A DNA stretch of 64,000 nt from Hirschia sp964352025 (GTDB taxonomy: Bacteria; Pseudomonadota; Alphaproteobacteria; Caulobacterales; Hyphomonadaceae): contig CAYGPZ010000015.1 of the NCBI GenBank assembly GCA_964352025.1, forward strand, positions 13,464 through 77,463, written 5' to 3'. Positions 26,649 to 35,709 of this stretch are shown piece after piece (positions within the stretch are counted from its first letter, which is position 1; the number at the start of each line of letters is the position of its first letter). The position numbers and the translations under genes are program-made. The notes under the pieces are model-generated. The model was not told the origin of the DNA. It saw only the letters and a program-made list of their open reading frames with translations, and ran no database searches.

Positions 26649-27785
26649 ATGGAACGCACCAGCGTTATAATTCCAACATTTAACCGAGAGAATTTCTTGG
26701 TTGAAGCATTGGATAGTGTTCTGAACCAAAGCTTCCCCCCTGCCGAAGTCATTGTCATCGACGATGGTTCAACTGACAATACAGCAGCGCGGATGCAGGC
26801 ATATGGCGACAAAATTCACTACATTAAAAAAGAAAACACGGGCAAAGCAGATTCGCTCAACAAAGCGCTAGAAATCACTCAACATCCGCTTATCTGGATT
26901 ATGGATGATGATGACCTTGCGATGCCAGATGCACTTAAAACAATGACATCATTGCTTGATGGCAAACCTGAAACGGGCATAGCGTACGGGAAATACAAAC
27001 GCTTCACTGACAATTCGCAAACAGGCGAACGTGAAATGCAGGATGGCGGATTTTGGTTTGACGGCAATTCTGAAAACCTACTCGTGCCACTTATGCGAGA
27101 TTTCTGGATTCATCACCCAGGAATGATTGTCCGCAAGTCTGCCTATGATGCAGCAGGCCCGTTCTCACGCAAATACCCTCGGCTTGAAGATTATGAAATG
27201 GCGTTGCGCCTGGCAGCTGTCACCAAAGCAGCGCAAACGGATGAGACTGTTTTCTGGCAAAGACAACATGATGGCGAACGCGCTGACGGCACAGCCGCTG
27301 AGAAAAGAACACAGCGCTGGATCTCCGAAGAAAAAGACTGCTTCACAGAGGTCTATAACAATACCCCCCTGCAGGTATTCATTGATGTACCCGACGAAAC
27401 CTCACTTACCCCCTCGCAAAAGCGTCATGCGCTGATTGAACGAGCCGTAATTATGGGGCGCAAGAAATTGTGGGATTTTGCTCTGTCTGATTTAGCCAAC
27501 GCATCGCAATTAGAAAACGCCGGCGAGGCTCCCCTCTCAGAACAAGAAACTCTGGCTCTTCGTCAGATCATGTTTTCAAAATATGGCTGTCCCGAGTTTT
27601 TGGAGAACCCAAAGATTGTTCAATCTATCCGCCACTTGTCAGCGCTAAGCGAAACAGGCCGTGCTATTTCAAAAGTTTTGGCCCGCAACCAGCTTTGGTT
27701 CATCCGCACCAACGCAACAGAATTGAAACTGAAACCAGCATTCAAACATATGAATGTAATGATCAGTTTGATGTTGGGCAGATAA
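26649..27785 (+). CDS. family 2 glycosyltransferase, long form
   Basis: This protein of about 378 aa has an N-terminal GT-A domain: TSVIIPTFNRENFL, EVIVIDDGSTDNT and the very acidic IMDDDDLAMPDA metal site. HHPGMIVRKSAYDAAGPF is typical of GT2 enzymes that add hexoses. The last 130 residues are helical and charged, with no motif I know. The frame extends to a TTG at 26634, but ATG 26649 with GCGAGA just before it is more likely. It ends 3 bases before the second flippase gene, so the two are probably co-translated. Confidence 0.86.
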   Translation: MERTSVIIPTFNRENFLVEALDSVLNQSFPPAEVIVIDDGSTDNTAARMQAYGDKIHYIKKENTGKADSLNKALEITQHPLIWIMDDDDLAMPDALKTMTSLLDGKPETGIAYGKYKRFTDNSQTGEREMQDGGFWFDGNSENLLVPLMRDFWIHHPGMIVRKSAYDAAGPFSRKYPRLEDYEMALRLAAVTKAAQTDETVFWQRQHDGERADGTAAEKRTQRWISEEKDCFTEVYNNTPLQVFIDVPDETSLTPSQKRHALIERAVIMGRKKLWDFALSDLANASQLENAGEAPLSEQETLALRQIMFSKYGCPEFLENPKIVQSIRHLSALSETGRAISKVLARNQLWFIRTNATELKLKPAFKHMNVMISLMLGR

Positions 27786-27788
27786 CAA

Positions 27789-29291
27789 TTGACCACATCA
27801 AACACTGCAACTGAACCTCATGAAACACCTCACATCGCAAAAACCATGCGATCAGGCCTATTGTGGAATCTCCTCAATGCTTTTGCATCTCAAGGTGCAG
27901 GCTTTTTTGTATTCCTGCTGCTGGCAGCCAGACTTGAACCTGAAATATTTGGTCTCGTCGCCCTTGCCTCCATTTTAGCCGATACAGTCGCTAACGAAGG
28001 CCGTTATTCTGGAATGGATGCGATTATTCAATCAAAGAGATTTGATTCAAAATATCTAAATTCAGCATTCTTGTGCATTATGGCGGTCGCCTTTGCCGTT
28101 ATGCTCATGCTGGTCGTCATTGCACCTATAATGGCGCGACAATTTGATTTGGATGCAGACATGCAGTCCATGTTAATGCTGTTTATTCCAATATTCGGAT
28201 TAATGCTTCTCCCCATCCCATGGCTCGCTGTCATGGACGCGATCATCATGCGGGACCTTGCGTTCAAGGAACTTACACAACGCAATATTCTAAGTACTGT
28301 CGTTGGTGGTGTCGCAGGAATTGCTGTGGCGTTCTCTCCATGGTTGATTTGGGCGCTTGTCGTCCAAAGATTAGTATCCCTTCTCGTGTCAGTCATTTTT
28401 GAATACCAACACACGAGATGGCTCCCAAATTTCCGCCTGGATCAACTTTCGGGAAAGGACTTCTCCAAACGTTTTTTTCCACTTTGGGCCGTTTCAAACC
28501 TAAACCTCGCCTTGCCCAAAATCGCAACACTGGTGTTTGGGCTGCGCTATAGTGCTGAAGTTGTTGGATTGCTAAGAGCAGCCTTCCGCATTGACGAATC
28601 TTTGCGTGGACCAGTCATTTCTCCGCTCCAAGGCCTTTGGTTCCCACTAATGTCTAAAGTGCGCGGCAATCTGGAAAAAGAACAAGACGTATACCTCTCC
28701 ATATTGCGGACTGCCGCTTTCGTTTCCTTACCTGTGTTTACAGGTGTCTATCTCGTTGCTGAAGATATAGTCGCAATATTACTGCCTAAGACTTATTCGG
28801 AAGTTGGACCTCTTATGAAAGCGGTATCTTTGATCGCGCTACTTATTCCAATTTCATGGTTCAATTCTCTAGCAATGAATGCATTGGAAATGAACAAGGC
28901 TGCATTTATTTATACGATCATCAAAGTGGTTACAGCAGCCAGTGCCCTACTCCTTTTTGCGAACGTATCTCCAGCGCACGCATTACTAATTATGTCTGCG
29001 CCAGGACTTATAATCGGAATCGGTGGAAATGTTGTAATACTCAACCGACTAAAACTATCCCCATTGCGTCACTACTTAGGTTTATTCCCAGCTATCTTCG
29101 CTGCATTCATCATGGCTCTATGTGTTTGGATGGCACGAGAATTTATGACGGATTGGCCAGTACTCTTCAGACTTATTACAAGCAGTGCACTGGGGGGCTT
29201 CATTTATGCCGGATGGATTGCTGCCTTCTTCCCCAACTGGATGAAAGAACGCATCAATTTGCTACGCGGTCGCGGCAACGCCTCTATCTAA
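27789..29291 (+). CDS. oligosaccharide flippase (Wzx-like), copy 2
   Basis: This 500-aa multi-spanning MOP-superfamily protein opens with the family pattern SGLLWNLLNAFASQGAGFF and has many hydrophobic segments. It differs from the flippase at 23064, so it is not a recent duplicate. The likely start is a TTG at 27789 with GGGCAG 7 bases upstream, 3 bases after the preceding stop; an ATG at 27846 is the alternative. It closes the glycosyltransferase run. The next gene is more than 260 bases away and unrelated. Confidence 0.86.
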   Translation: MTTSNTATEPHETPHIAKTMRSGLLWNLLNAFASQGAGFFVFLLLAARLEPEIFGLVALASILADTVANEGRYSGMDAIIQSKRFDSKYLNSAFLCIMAVAFAVMLMLVVIAPIMARQFDLDADMQSMLMLFIPIFGLMLLPIPWLAVMDAIIMRDLAFKELTQRNILSTVVGGVAGIAVAFSPWLIWALVVQRLVSLLVSVIFEYQHTRWLPNFRLDQLSGKDFSKRFFPLWAVSNLNLALPKIATLVFGLRYSAEVVGLLRAAFRIDESLRGPVISPLQGLWFPLMSKVRGNLEKEQDVYLSILRTAAFVSLPVFTGVYLVAEDIVAILLPKTYSEVGPLMKAVSLIALLIPISWFNSLAMNALEMNKAAFIYTIIKVVTAASALLLFANVSPAHALLIMSAPGLIIGIGGNVVILNRLKLSPLRHYLGLFPAIFAAFIMALCVWMAREFMTDWPVLFRLITSSALGGFIYAGWIAAFFPNWMKERINLLRGRGNASI

Positions 29292-29555
29292 TCAAAGACT
29301 AGCATCCAGCTATACAATGAAATATAGTAATTAAAATTGCCGTTGTATTTCTTTGTCTATTTAAAGATTTTTAGATGGACAATACTTTAGTAACGGCACG
29401 CTAGTTGCTTACTTTCTCAATTGAATAAACCGAGAAAAAGCAAATTAATATCTAAGAATTAAATAAAAGATATACTCTTTATGATTCTAATAGTTGAACA
29501 GACTCTATTTGAAATTACATATACTTTATAACGTCAGGAACCGCTGCAAACTATT

Positions 29556-30656
29556 ATGAATAAATTCCAGTCCATATTCTGTCTCTTCTTAGCGTGTCTG
29601 CTAACAATGCCTGCAAATGCACAACGAGGTGCGGACCGTCCTGCGAATGTATTTGTCGAGCAAGTTATACAGAGAGATTTTTCCATCCGAGTGGAAGCGT
29701 TAGGAACGCTGGAACCTAATGAAAAAGTAGACCTTACATTGAATGCAGCCGACCGCGTTACGGCTTTGTATTTTGATGATGGTCAAAGAATTAAGATGGG
29801 AAAAACCCTTCTATCCCTTGCCCAACGAGAGCAAATTGCACTTGTCGAAGCCGCAGAAGCAACTTTGTCTGAAGCAGAGAACAAGCTAAATCGCGCCAAT
29901 CGATTATACGAAGAGAACGCGACATCCCTGTCTGAAGTTGATAGAGCACGCCGCGACAGAGACAATGCGAGCGCACAGTTAAGGGCAGTCCAATCACGCC
30001 AAAAAGACCGCGTCCTCGTTGCGCCTTTTGATGGCGTTTTGGGATTCCGCCAAGTCAGTATTGGTAGCTATGTCAGACCTGGCGATGTCGTCGCAACGCT
30101 TATTGACGACAGCGAAATGAATTTGGAATTTTCAGTTCCATCCATTTTTCTAAGGTCTTTAAAACAAGGTACTTCAATTGAAGCGACAACTTCAGACCTC
30201 CCTGGAGAGATTTTTACAGGCTCAATTGCAGCAATCGATAACGCTATAGATCCGATAACGCGATCTCTTAAAATACGTGCCAAGCTTCCCAATCCCGATC
30301 AGATATTGAAGTCGGGGATGTTCATGCAAGTCACCCTTTTCGCTGAACCGAGAACCTCCCCCTCTATCCCTGAGGAATCTGTTCAACCCATCGGTCCAGA
30401 AACTTTTGTTTTTATAATCGCAGATGAAGACGGAGAAAAAATAGCACGTCGCCAAAAGGTCGAACTCGGCGCGCGGTTCGATAAATATATCGAAATCGTA
30501 TCCGGATTGAATGAAGGTGACCTCGTCGTGACTGAGGGCATTATCGGCATCAAAGAAGGTAAGAAAGTCCAAATCCGCAGCGCAACGGATGTTCTGCCTA
30601 AATCTGAAGACAGCAATAAAATAACGGCAAGCAATTCCATACACTCGGTGAGATAG
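29556..30656 (+). CDS. RND efflux periplasmic adaptor (membrane fusion protein)
   Basis: This 366-aa adaptor links an inner-membrane RND pump to an outer-membrane channel. It has a signal peptide ending in PANA, followed by the lipoyl-like domain (VDLTLNAADRVTALYFDDGQRIKMG), a short alpha-hairpin with heptads (AEATLSEAENKLNRANRLYEE, here shortened in the middle), then RVLVAPFDGVLGFRQVSIGSYV, and beta-barrel and membrane-proximal domains. There is no lipobox, so it is a soluble or N-terminally anchored type. It is 3 bases from the pump gene, so the two form an operon. No outer-membrane factor or local regulator is present. Confidence 0.92.
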   Translation: MNKFQSIFCLFLACLLTMPANAQRGADRPANVFVEQVIQRDFSIRVEALGTLEPNEKVDLTLNAADRVTALYFDDGQRIKMGKTLLSLAQREQIALVEAAEATLSEAENKLNRANRLYEENATSLSEVDRARRDRDNASAQLRAVQSRQKDRVLVAPFDGVLGFRQVSIGSYVRPGDVVATLIDDSEMNLEFSVPSIFLRSLKQGTSIEATTSDLPGEIFTGSIAAIDNAIDPITRSLKIRAKLPNPDQILKSGMFMQVTLFAEPRTSPSIPEESVQPIGPETFVFIIADEDGEKIARRQKVELGARFDKYIEIVSGLNEGDLVVTEGIIGIKEGKKVQIRSATDVLPKSEDSNKITASNSIHSVR

Positions 30657-30659
30657 GCG

Positions 30660-33600
30660 ATGATTTTATCAGATATCTCGGTCAAAAAACCGGTCTTTGC
30701 ATCAGTCATCTCAATTATACTTATCGTATTTGGAATCGTGTCTTTTGACCGCTTACCGCTGCGCGAATATCCCGACATTGATGCTCCGATTGTATCGGTT
30801 CGAACCAACTATCCGGGCGCTTCAGCCAGTGTCGTTGAAACAAGAATTACACAAGTATTAGAAGATAGAATATCGGGCGTTGAGGGGATTAGGTTCATCG
30901 ACTCCAGCTCGTCTGATGGTCGGTCAAGAATAAGCATTGAGTTCAGCGTTGATCAGGATATTGACGTTGCAGCAAATGATATTCGGGACCGTATTTCTGG
31001 AATTCTCAATAACATTCCTGATGGCGCAGACCCACCTGAAGTTACCAAAGCAGATGGCAATGATGACGTCATTTTCTGGCTCAACCTGACCAGCGAATCT
31101 ATGAGTGTTCCCGAACTCACCGACTATTCGGAACGCTACTTAGTTGACAAATTTTCAGCCATAAACGGCGTCGCAAGAATTCGAACAGGCGGCGCAAAAA
31201 ACTATGCACTTCGTGTCTGGATTGACCGTCGCGGACTAGCCGCACGTGATCTTGCCGTGACGGATATCGTAAATGCGCTAAGGACTGAAAACATAGAGTC
31301 TCCCGCAGGTAGTCTGGAGTCTTCTACGCGCAATTACACCCTTCGCATCAATCGGACATTTCGGACGCCAGAAGAATTTTCAGCGCTTGTTATAAAACGC
31401 GGTGAAGATGGTTCACTTATCCGTCTTGGCGATATTGCGCGCGTTGAAAAAGGAACAACAGAAGATAGAACTATGTTCCGGGGAAATGGCGTTCCAATGG
31501 TCGGCATTGGAATTATCAAACAATCAACTGCCAATACGGTCGATGTTGCCAAAGCAGCCCGAGAGCTCGCCACTAAAATAAACCCGACACTGCCTGAAGG
31601 CATGGTCATATTGGCCAGCTATGATACCTCTGTCTTTATCTCTGCATCCATCAACGAAGTCTACAAAACGCTCGCTATATCCGTTGCGCTGGTCACGCTC
31701 GTTATATTTTTATTCCTCGGCAGTATTCGAGCGACAATCATACCTGCGATTACAGTTCCTATATCTATCATAGCTGCCTTTACCGCGCTGTTCGCCTTTG
31801 GGTTTACGGTGAACCTATTGACGCTTTTGGCGCTGGTTTTGGGTATTGGTCTGGTTGTTGATGATGCTATTGTTGTCTTGGAAAACATATCAAGGCGAAT
31901 TGAAGAGAAAAACGAACCACGGCTACTCGCTTCATATCGCGGTGCTCGTCAGGTCGGCTTTGCGGTTATCGCAACAACTCTCGTATTGATTGCTGTGTTT
32001 GTTCCCATCACCTTCCTAGAAGGAGATGTTGGGCGGCTGTTTACAGAATTTGCTTTGACAATGGCAGCAGCCGTGTCTTTTTCCAGCCTGTTGGCGCTCA
32101 CCCTCACCCCAATGCTGGCATCAAAACTCCTCAAAAAAGAAACGAATACAGGGGTTTTCAGGTCATTACCTAAGGCGACAAATTGGGTCTTCAATCGATT
32201 AAGAGCAGGATATGGCTGGGTATTAAATCATCTCATTTTCCGGCCTATTCTCATGGGATCCCTTTTGATAGGCATGCTGGCAAGCACGTGGGTGTTGGTT
32301 CAGAATATCGATCAAGAATATGTCCCCCAAGAAGATCGTGGAGCATTCTTTGTATCAGTCAGAGGACCACAGGGCGCGTCTTATGAGTATCTCGAAAAGT
32401 ACATGAACGAGATTGAAGACCGTCTAATGCCATATACGGAAACCGGAGAAATCCAACGTCTGATCGTTAGAGCACCGGGGTTTGGAGGTGGCGCTTTCAA
32501 CCGTGGATTTCTCATAGTCGTTTTGGGTGACTGGGCAGAGCGAAGACCCGCAACAGAGATAATTGGAGAGGTAAATCGGAAACTATCAGACCTTCCCGGT
32601 GTGCGTAGTTTTGCGATCATGCGCAGTGGATTGGGCGGAGGCACTGGCAAGCCTGTACAGTTCGTACTAGGTGGCCCCTCTTATGAAATACTTGCGCAAT
32701 GGCGCGATACATTTGTTCAGGCATTAGAAGAACAAAATCCGGGCCTCGTCGATATTGATTGGGACTATAAAGAAACTCAGCCTCAGTTTCGTGTTAACAT
32801 CAACTATGAACGCGCTGCCGATCTAGGGGTGACCGTTGCTGATATTGGTTCGACCATGCAAACCATGCTGGGATCACGCCGTGTCACAACCTATGTCGAT
32901 AATGGTGAAGAACATGACGTCATTCTGGAAGGTTTGAGATCAGAACAAAACACGCCAAATGATATTCAGAACATCTATGTAAGGTCTAATCGTTCCGGAG
33001 AGTTGATACCATTATCAAACTTGGTGGACATAAAAGCGGTTGCAGATAGTCCAAGCCTGAACCGGTATAATAAAGTCAGATCTATCACGATCTCTGCAGG
33101 GCTAGAGCCGGACGCTACACTGGGCACTGTTTTGCAAGAGATGCAGAAATTAGCCCGGGATGTATTACCGGCTGAAGCGACATTTGATTTCAAAGGACAA
33201 TCCCTTGATTATCAAACATCAGGTAGTTCGATAATTTTCGTATTTGCAATCGGGCTGCTCATCGTATTCCTAGTGCTAGCAGCGCAATTTGAGAGTTACC
33301 GTCATCCACTTATCATTATGCTGTGTGTTCCCGGTACGATTGCTGGCGGCCTCCTCGGCTTATGGCTGACTGGAAATACAATTAATATTTACACGCAAAT
33401 TGGCTTAATCATGCTGATTGGTCTGGCCGCAAAAAATGGTATCCTGATCGTAGAATTCGCAAACCAATTGCGCGATGAAGGCCTAAAATTTGAGATGGCA
33501 CTAAAGGAAGCAGCTTTAACGCGCTTTCGCCCTATCATTATGACCAGCCTAACCACTGCCGCAGGCTCAGTCCCACTAATATTGTCGAGCGGTGCCGGTT

Positions 33601-33764
33601 CTGAAACACGTATCGCTATAGGCGTAGTGATATTGTTTGGGGTCATCGCAGCGGCGCTTATAACAGTGTTATTTGTTCCCACTGCATATGCGCTGATTGC
33701 ACGTGGCTCAGGCTCTCCAAATGATGTTGCCAAAAAGCTAGAAGAACAAACCAACGCGAGTTAG
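30660..33764 (+). CDS. RND multidrug efflux permease (HAE1 family)
   Basis: This 1034-aa inner-membrane proton/drug antiporter has twelve predicted membrane helices and two large periplasmic loops. The proton-relay Asp pair is in GLVVDDAIVVLEN (fourth helix), and the opening ISVKKPVFASVISIIL and the strand with YPGASASVVETRI are typical. The C-terminal half has FPVTALYALI-like FVPTAYALIA near the end. Substrates cannot be predicted. It is coupled to the adaptor gene upstream and would need a TolC-type protein from elsewhere. It converges on the HisB-like gene. Confidence 0.95.
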   Translation: MILSDISVKKPVFASVISIILIVFGIVSFDRLPLREYPDIDAPIVSVRTNYPGASASVVETRITQVLEDRISGVEGIRFIDSSSSDGRSRISIEFSVDQDIDVAANDIRDRISGILNNIPDGADPPEVTKADGNDDVIFWLNLTSESMSVPELTDYSERYLVDKFSAINGVARIRTGGAKNYALRVWIDRRGLAARDLAVTDIVNALRTENIESPAGSLESSTRNYTLRINRTFRTPEEFSALVIKRGEDGSLIRLGDIARVEKGTTEDRTMFRGNGVPMVGIGIIKQSTANTVDVAKAARELATKINPTLPEGMVILASYDTSVFISASINEVYKTLAISVALVTLVIFLFLGSIRATIIPAITVPISIIAAFTALFAFGFTVNLLTLLALVLGIGLVVDDAIVVLENISRRIEEKNEPRLLASYRGARQVGFAVIATTLVLIAVFVPITFLEGDVGRLFTEFALTMAAAVSFSSLLALTLTPMLASKLLKKETNTGVFRSLPKATNWVFNRLRAGYGWVLNHLIFRPILMGSLLIGMLASTWVLVQNIDQEYVPQEDRGAFFVSVRGPQGASYEYLEKYMNEIEDRLMPYTETGEIQRLIVRAPGFGGGAFNRGFLIVVLGDWAERRPATEIIGEVNRKLSDLPGVRSFAIMRSGLGGGTGKPVQFVLGGPSYEILAQWRDTFVQALEEQNPGLVDIDWDYKETQPQFRVNINYERAADLGVTVADIGSTMQTMLGSRRVTTYVDNGEEHDVILEGLRSEQNTPNDIQNIYVRSNRSGELIPLSNLVDIKAVADSPSLNRYNKVRSITISAGLEPDATLGTVLQEMQKLARDVLPAEATFDFKGQSLDYQTSGSSIIFVFAIGLLIVFLVLAAQFESYRHPLIIMLCVPGTIAGGLLGLWLTGNTINIYTQIGLIMLIGLAAKNGILIVEFANQLRDEGLKFEMALKEAALTRFRPIIMTSLTTAAGSVPLILSSGAGSETRIAIGVVILFGVIAAALITVLFVPTAYALIARGSGSPNDVAKKLEEQTNAS

Positions 33765-33786
33765 CCACACATAGATATGGCTAACT
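33759..33786. terminator. hairpin at the end of the RND gene
   Basis: AGTTAGCCA (33759-33767) pairs with TGGCTAACT (33778-33786) around a 10-nt loop. It overlaps the RND stop codon and lies between convergent transcripts. The downstream AAATCATTTT is only a weak T-tract, so the terminator role is probable, not certain. Confidence 0.5.
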
Positions 33787-33808
33787 AAATCATTTTAAAT
33801 TCAATATA

Positions 33809-34531
33809 TTAGAACAGAGTTGCTTTGACGCCAGGTGGAAGCCCACGACGGCTTTCATTTGGTTCAAATGCCTCAGATAAGGCTTTGCCCAATGCGTCGA
33901 TCGCTTTGTCCCAAAACACTGCTGGATCATCATGCGGCTGACGTTCGTGAAGGAAGATACTGCCCTTCATACCACCCGCCAATGCATCGAAAAAGTCATC
34001 AATGTCTTCACTTCTGACTGTATCAAAAGCTTTGGACCCAAGCATAAGACGCCAACGCATATCATCAATGTCTGTTGCACTGACGATTTTCAAAAACTTG
34101 CGGCCTTCAACACTGATTGAAGCACTCACAGTGTCGTTTTCAAAGTCTTCAGCTGACTGAATGCTAGACCCTGCACCGTTTACGCCGGTGGTTTCCATGC
34201 GTTGCGTCAAAAGCTCAAACAATGCTGCACCGATTGTAAGGCCAACATCTTCTAAAACCACGTGACTGGAAGAGAGCTTTGTCGCTGAAAAGCTCAATTC
34301 GATATGTAAATTCGAGCTTTGTGAAAAGCGGTTCAGAAATAAAGGAAAACCAGACACATCAATGCTGTCGGCAACATGAAATTCTGATTTTGCAGATCCG
34401 CCCTGCCCACGCCAAAGCTTTAGCAGGACTTCACTTTCAGCAGTCACTCTTTGTACTGAAATCAGACCGTTTTCATCCGCATCAATGATGAAGCGACCAT
34501 TTGCATTCTTTTCTTCTAAAGTTCTACTCAT
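33809..34531 (-). CDS. degenerate HisB-like (imidazoleglycerol-phosphate dehydratase fold) protein
   Basis: This 240-aa protein follows the two-repeat outline of imidazoleglycerol-phosphate dehydratase (IGPD) but has lost much of the active site. The first repeat keeps SSSHVVLEDVGLTIGAAL (His90, Glu94, Asp95), matching the enzyme's HHTVED-x-G-x-x-LG block, but lacks its DHML. The second repeat keeps EDIDDFFDAL in the position of the E-x-I-E-H-F-F block without its His, and has DDPAVFWDKA where HHxxE is expected. The C-terminus LPPGVKATLF resembles LPSTKGVL. It starts at ATG 34531, overlapping the upstream stop by 4 bases (ATGA). A non-catalytic or complementing subunit is inferred; this is not a certain homology. 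Confidence 0.6.
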   Translation of the reverse strand: MSRTLEEKNANGRFIIDADENGLISVQRVTAESEVLLKLWRGQGGSAKSEFHVADSIDVSGFPLFLNRFSQSSNLHIELSFSATKLSSSHVVLEDVGLTIGAALFELLTQRMETTGVNGAGSSIQSAEDFENDTVSASISVEGRKFLKIVSATDIDDMRWRLMLGSKAFDTVRSEDIDDFFDALAGGMKGSIFLHERQPHDDPAVFWDKAIDALGKALSEAFEPNESRRGLPPGVKATLF

Positions 34532-35709
34532 GCTGGAAGCCTCAATCTGTTCAAGCATATTCCCAATGCCCGATAGACACCTTCCCAGCTGTGGTGAGGG
34601 TCTTCAAAAGTACAAATTCTCATATCAATCAAAGCATCTAATCCCTCAGCCAGACCTTTAAGAAGGTCGACTAATTCTTGTCCCTGATCCACTTGCTCTA
34701 CACGCATATTAAGTATGCGTTCTAAATTCAGACTGTGGTGAGCGGAGAGCTTTAATTCTGATGATTTAGATAGGTCTACCAGACATTCCGCCGCCCCATC
34801 ATCAATCATTCCAAGCGTCGCAGAGCTTGTTCCTTTTAGATCAAGACCGCGAATATTTTCGCCTATAAATCGCCCAAGCGCAGTCCAATCATTGGACCTC
34901 CACCTAAGATCGATTCCAACCCCAAGGCGCCATGCAATGTGCTCAAGCATGTGGCTGACAAAATCATTCGGCGTATCAATGTTTTTATTGGTTGGGGCAC
35001 CTGCGAAGAATTCCAACGATGGAACATCAAAACGATCGAAAACCTGATCAGCTAGGCCAGACTTTTCCAGATCAGAAAAAGACGTCGCGCCAGTTGCAAC
35101 ACCTAAAGCATATCCATATTTCGCGGCACGCCCTGCTGTTAGTCCCGTTACGGAGTCTTCAACAAACGCACATCGACTTGGTGCCACACCTAATTGCGAT
35201 GCAGCTGCTTCATATATGTCTGGCGCGGGTTTTGGATTTGAACCGCCCTCTTCAATGCCTGCAATCGCGTGGAAACGATCCAGAATTCCTGCTTTATCGA
35301 GCATGGAACGCACGATCTGGACGTCATTGCTTGATGCGACGGCAAGTTTCAGGTTTGCTCCTTCTGCAGCCTTCAACAACTCAACAGCACCCGGAATTAA
35401 TTCAAACTCAGTGACCTCTCTAAGGTCATTGTATTTGCGAACTATCTTTTTCAGCTCATCAGAACTGATTTCCTGAGGCGCATCCTTCTTTAAGACACCC
35501 CAAAAGCTCTCAGGTTCCAAAGCGAAATTGGCAATAATCGCCTCACGCTTCAGCCACGAACCATCGCCGATGACAGCTTGTGCTGCCTGCTGGCAAAGTT
35601 GAAGGTCTGCACCGACGGTATCAAGAAGAACACCATCCATATCAAAGACAAGCGCATCTATACCTAGATCGTTACCTAATAAGCTTTTTAAAGAAGGATT
35701 GGTGGCCAT
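34528..35709 (-). CDS. HAD phosphatase fused to a degenerate HisB-like domain
   Basis: This 393-aa protein has two parts. Residues about 18-230 form a HAD subfamily I phosphatase: nucleophile Asp23 and Asp25 in FDMDGV, Ser126 in VASSND, Lys160 in NPKPAPD, and the acidic pair in FVEDSVTG (Glu184, Asp185). Residues about 245-393 resemble imidazoleglycerol-phosphate dehydratase: SHMLEHIAWRLG (His253) matches DHMLxQIAxHG, and DPHHSWEGVYRALG (His372, His373, Glu376) matches the second HHxxE block. The first HHTVED and the EHFF blocks are missing. Its ATG overlaps the hisD stop by one base (TAATG). E. coli HisB is also a HAD-IGPD fusion, but with a different HAD type. Histidinol-phosphate phosphatase is the leading functional guess. 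Confidence 0.72.
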   Translation of the reverse strand: MATNPSLKSLLGNDLGIDALVFDMDGVLLDTVGADLQLCQQAAQAVIGDGSWLKREAIIANFALEPESFWGVLKKDAPQEISSDELKKIVRKYNDLREVTEFELIPGAVELLKAAEGANLKLAVASSNDVQIVRSMLDKAGILDRFHAIAGIEEGGSNPKPAPDIYEAAASQLGVAPSRCAFVEDSVTGLTAGRAAKYGYALGVATGATSFSDLEKSGLADQVFDRFDVPSLEFFAGAPTNKNIDTPNDFVSHMLEHIAWRLGVGIDLRWRSNDWTALGRFIGENIRGLDLKGTSSATLGMIDDGAAECLVDLSKSSELKLSAHHSLNLERILNMRVEQVDQGQELVDLLKGLAEGLDALIDMRICTFEDPHHSWEGVYRALGICLNRLRLPA

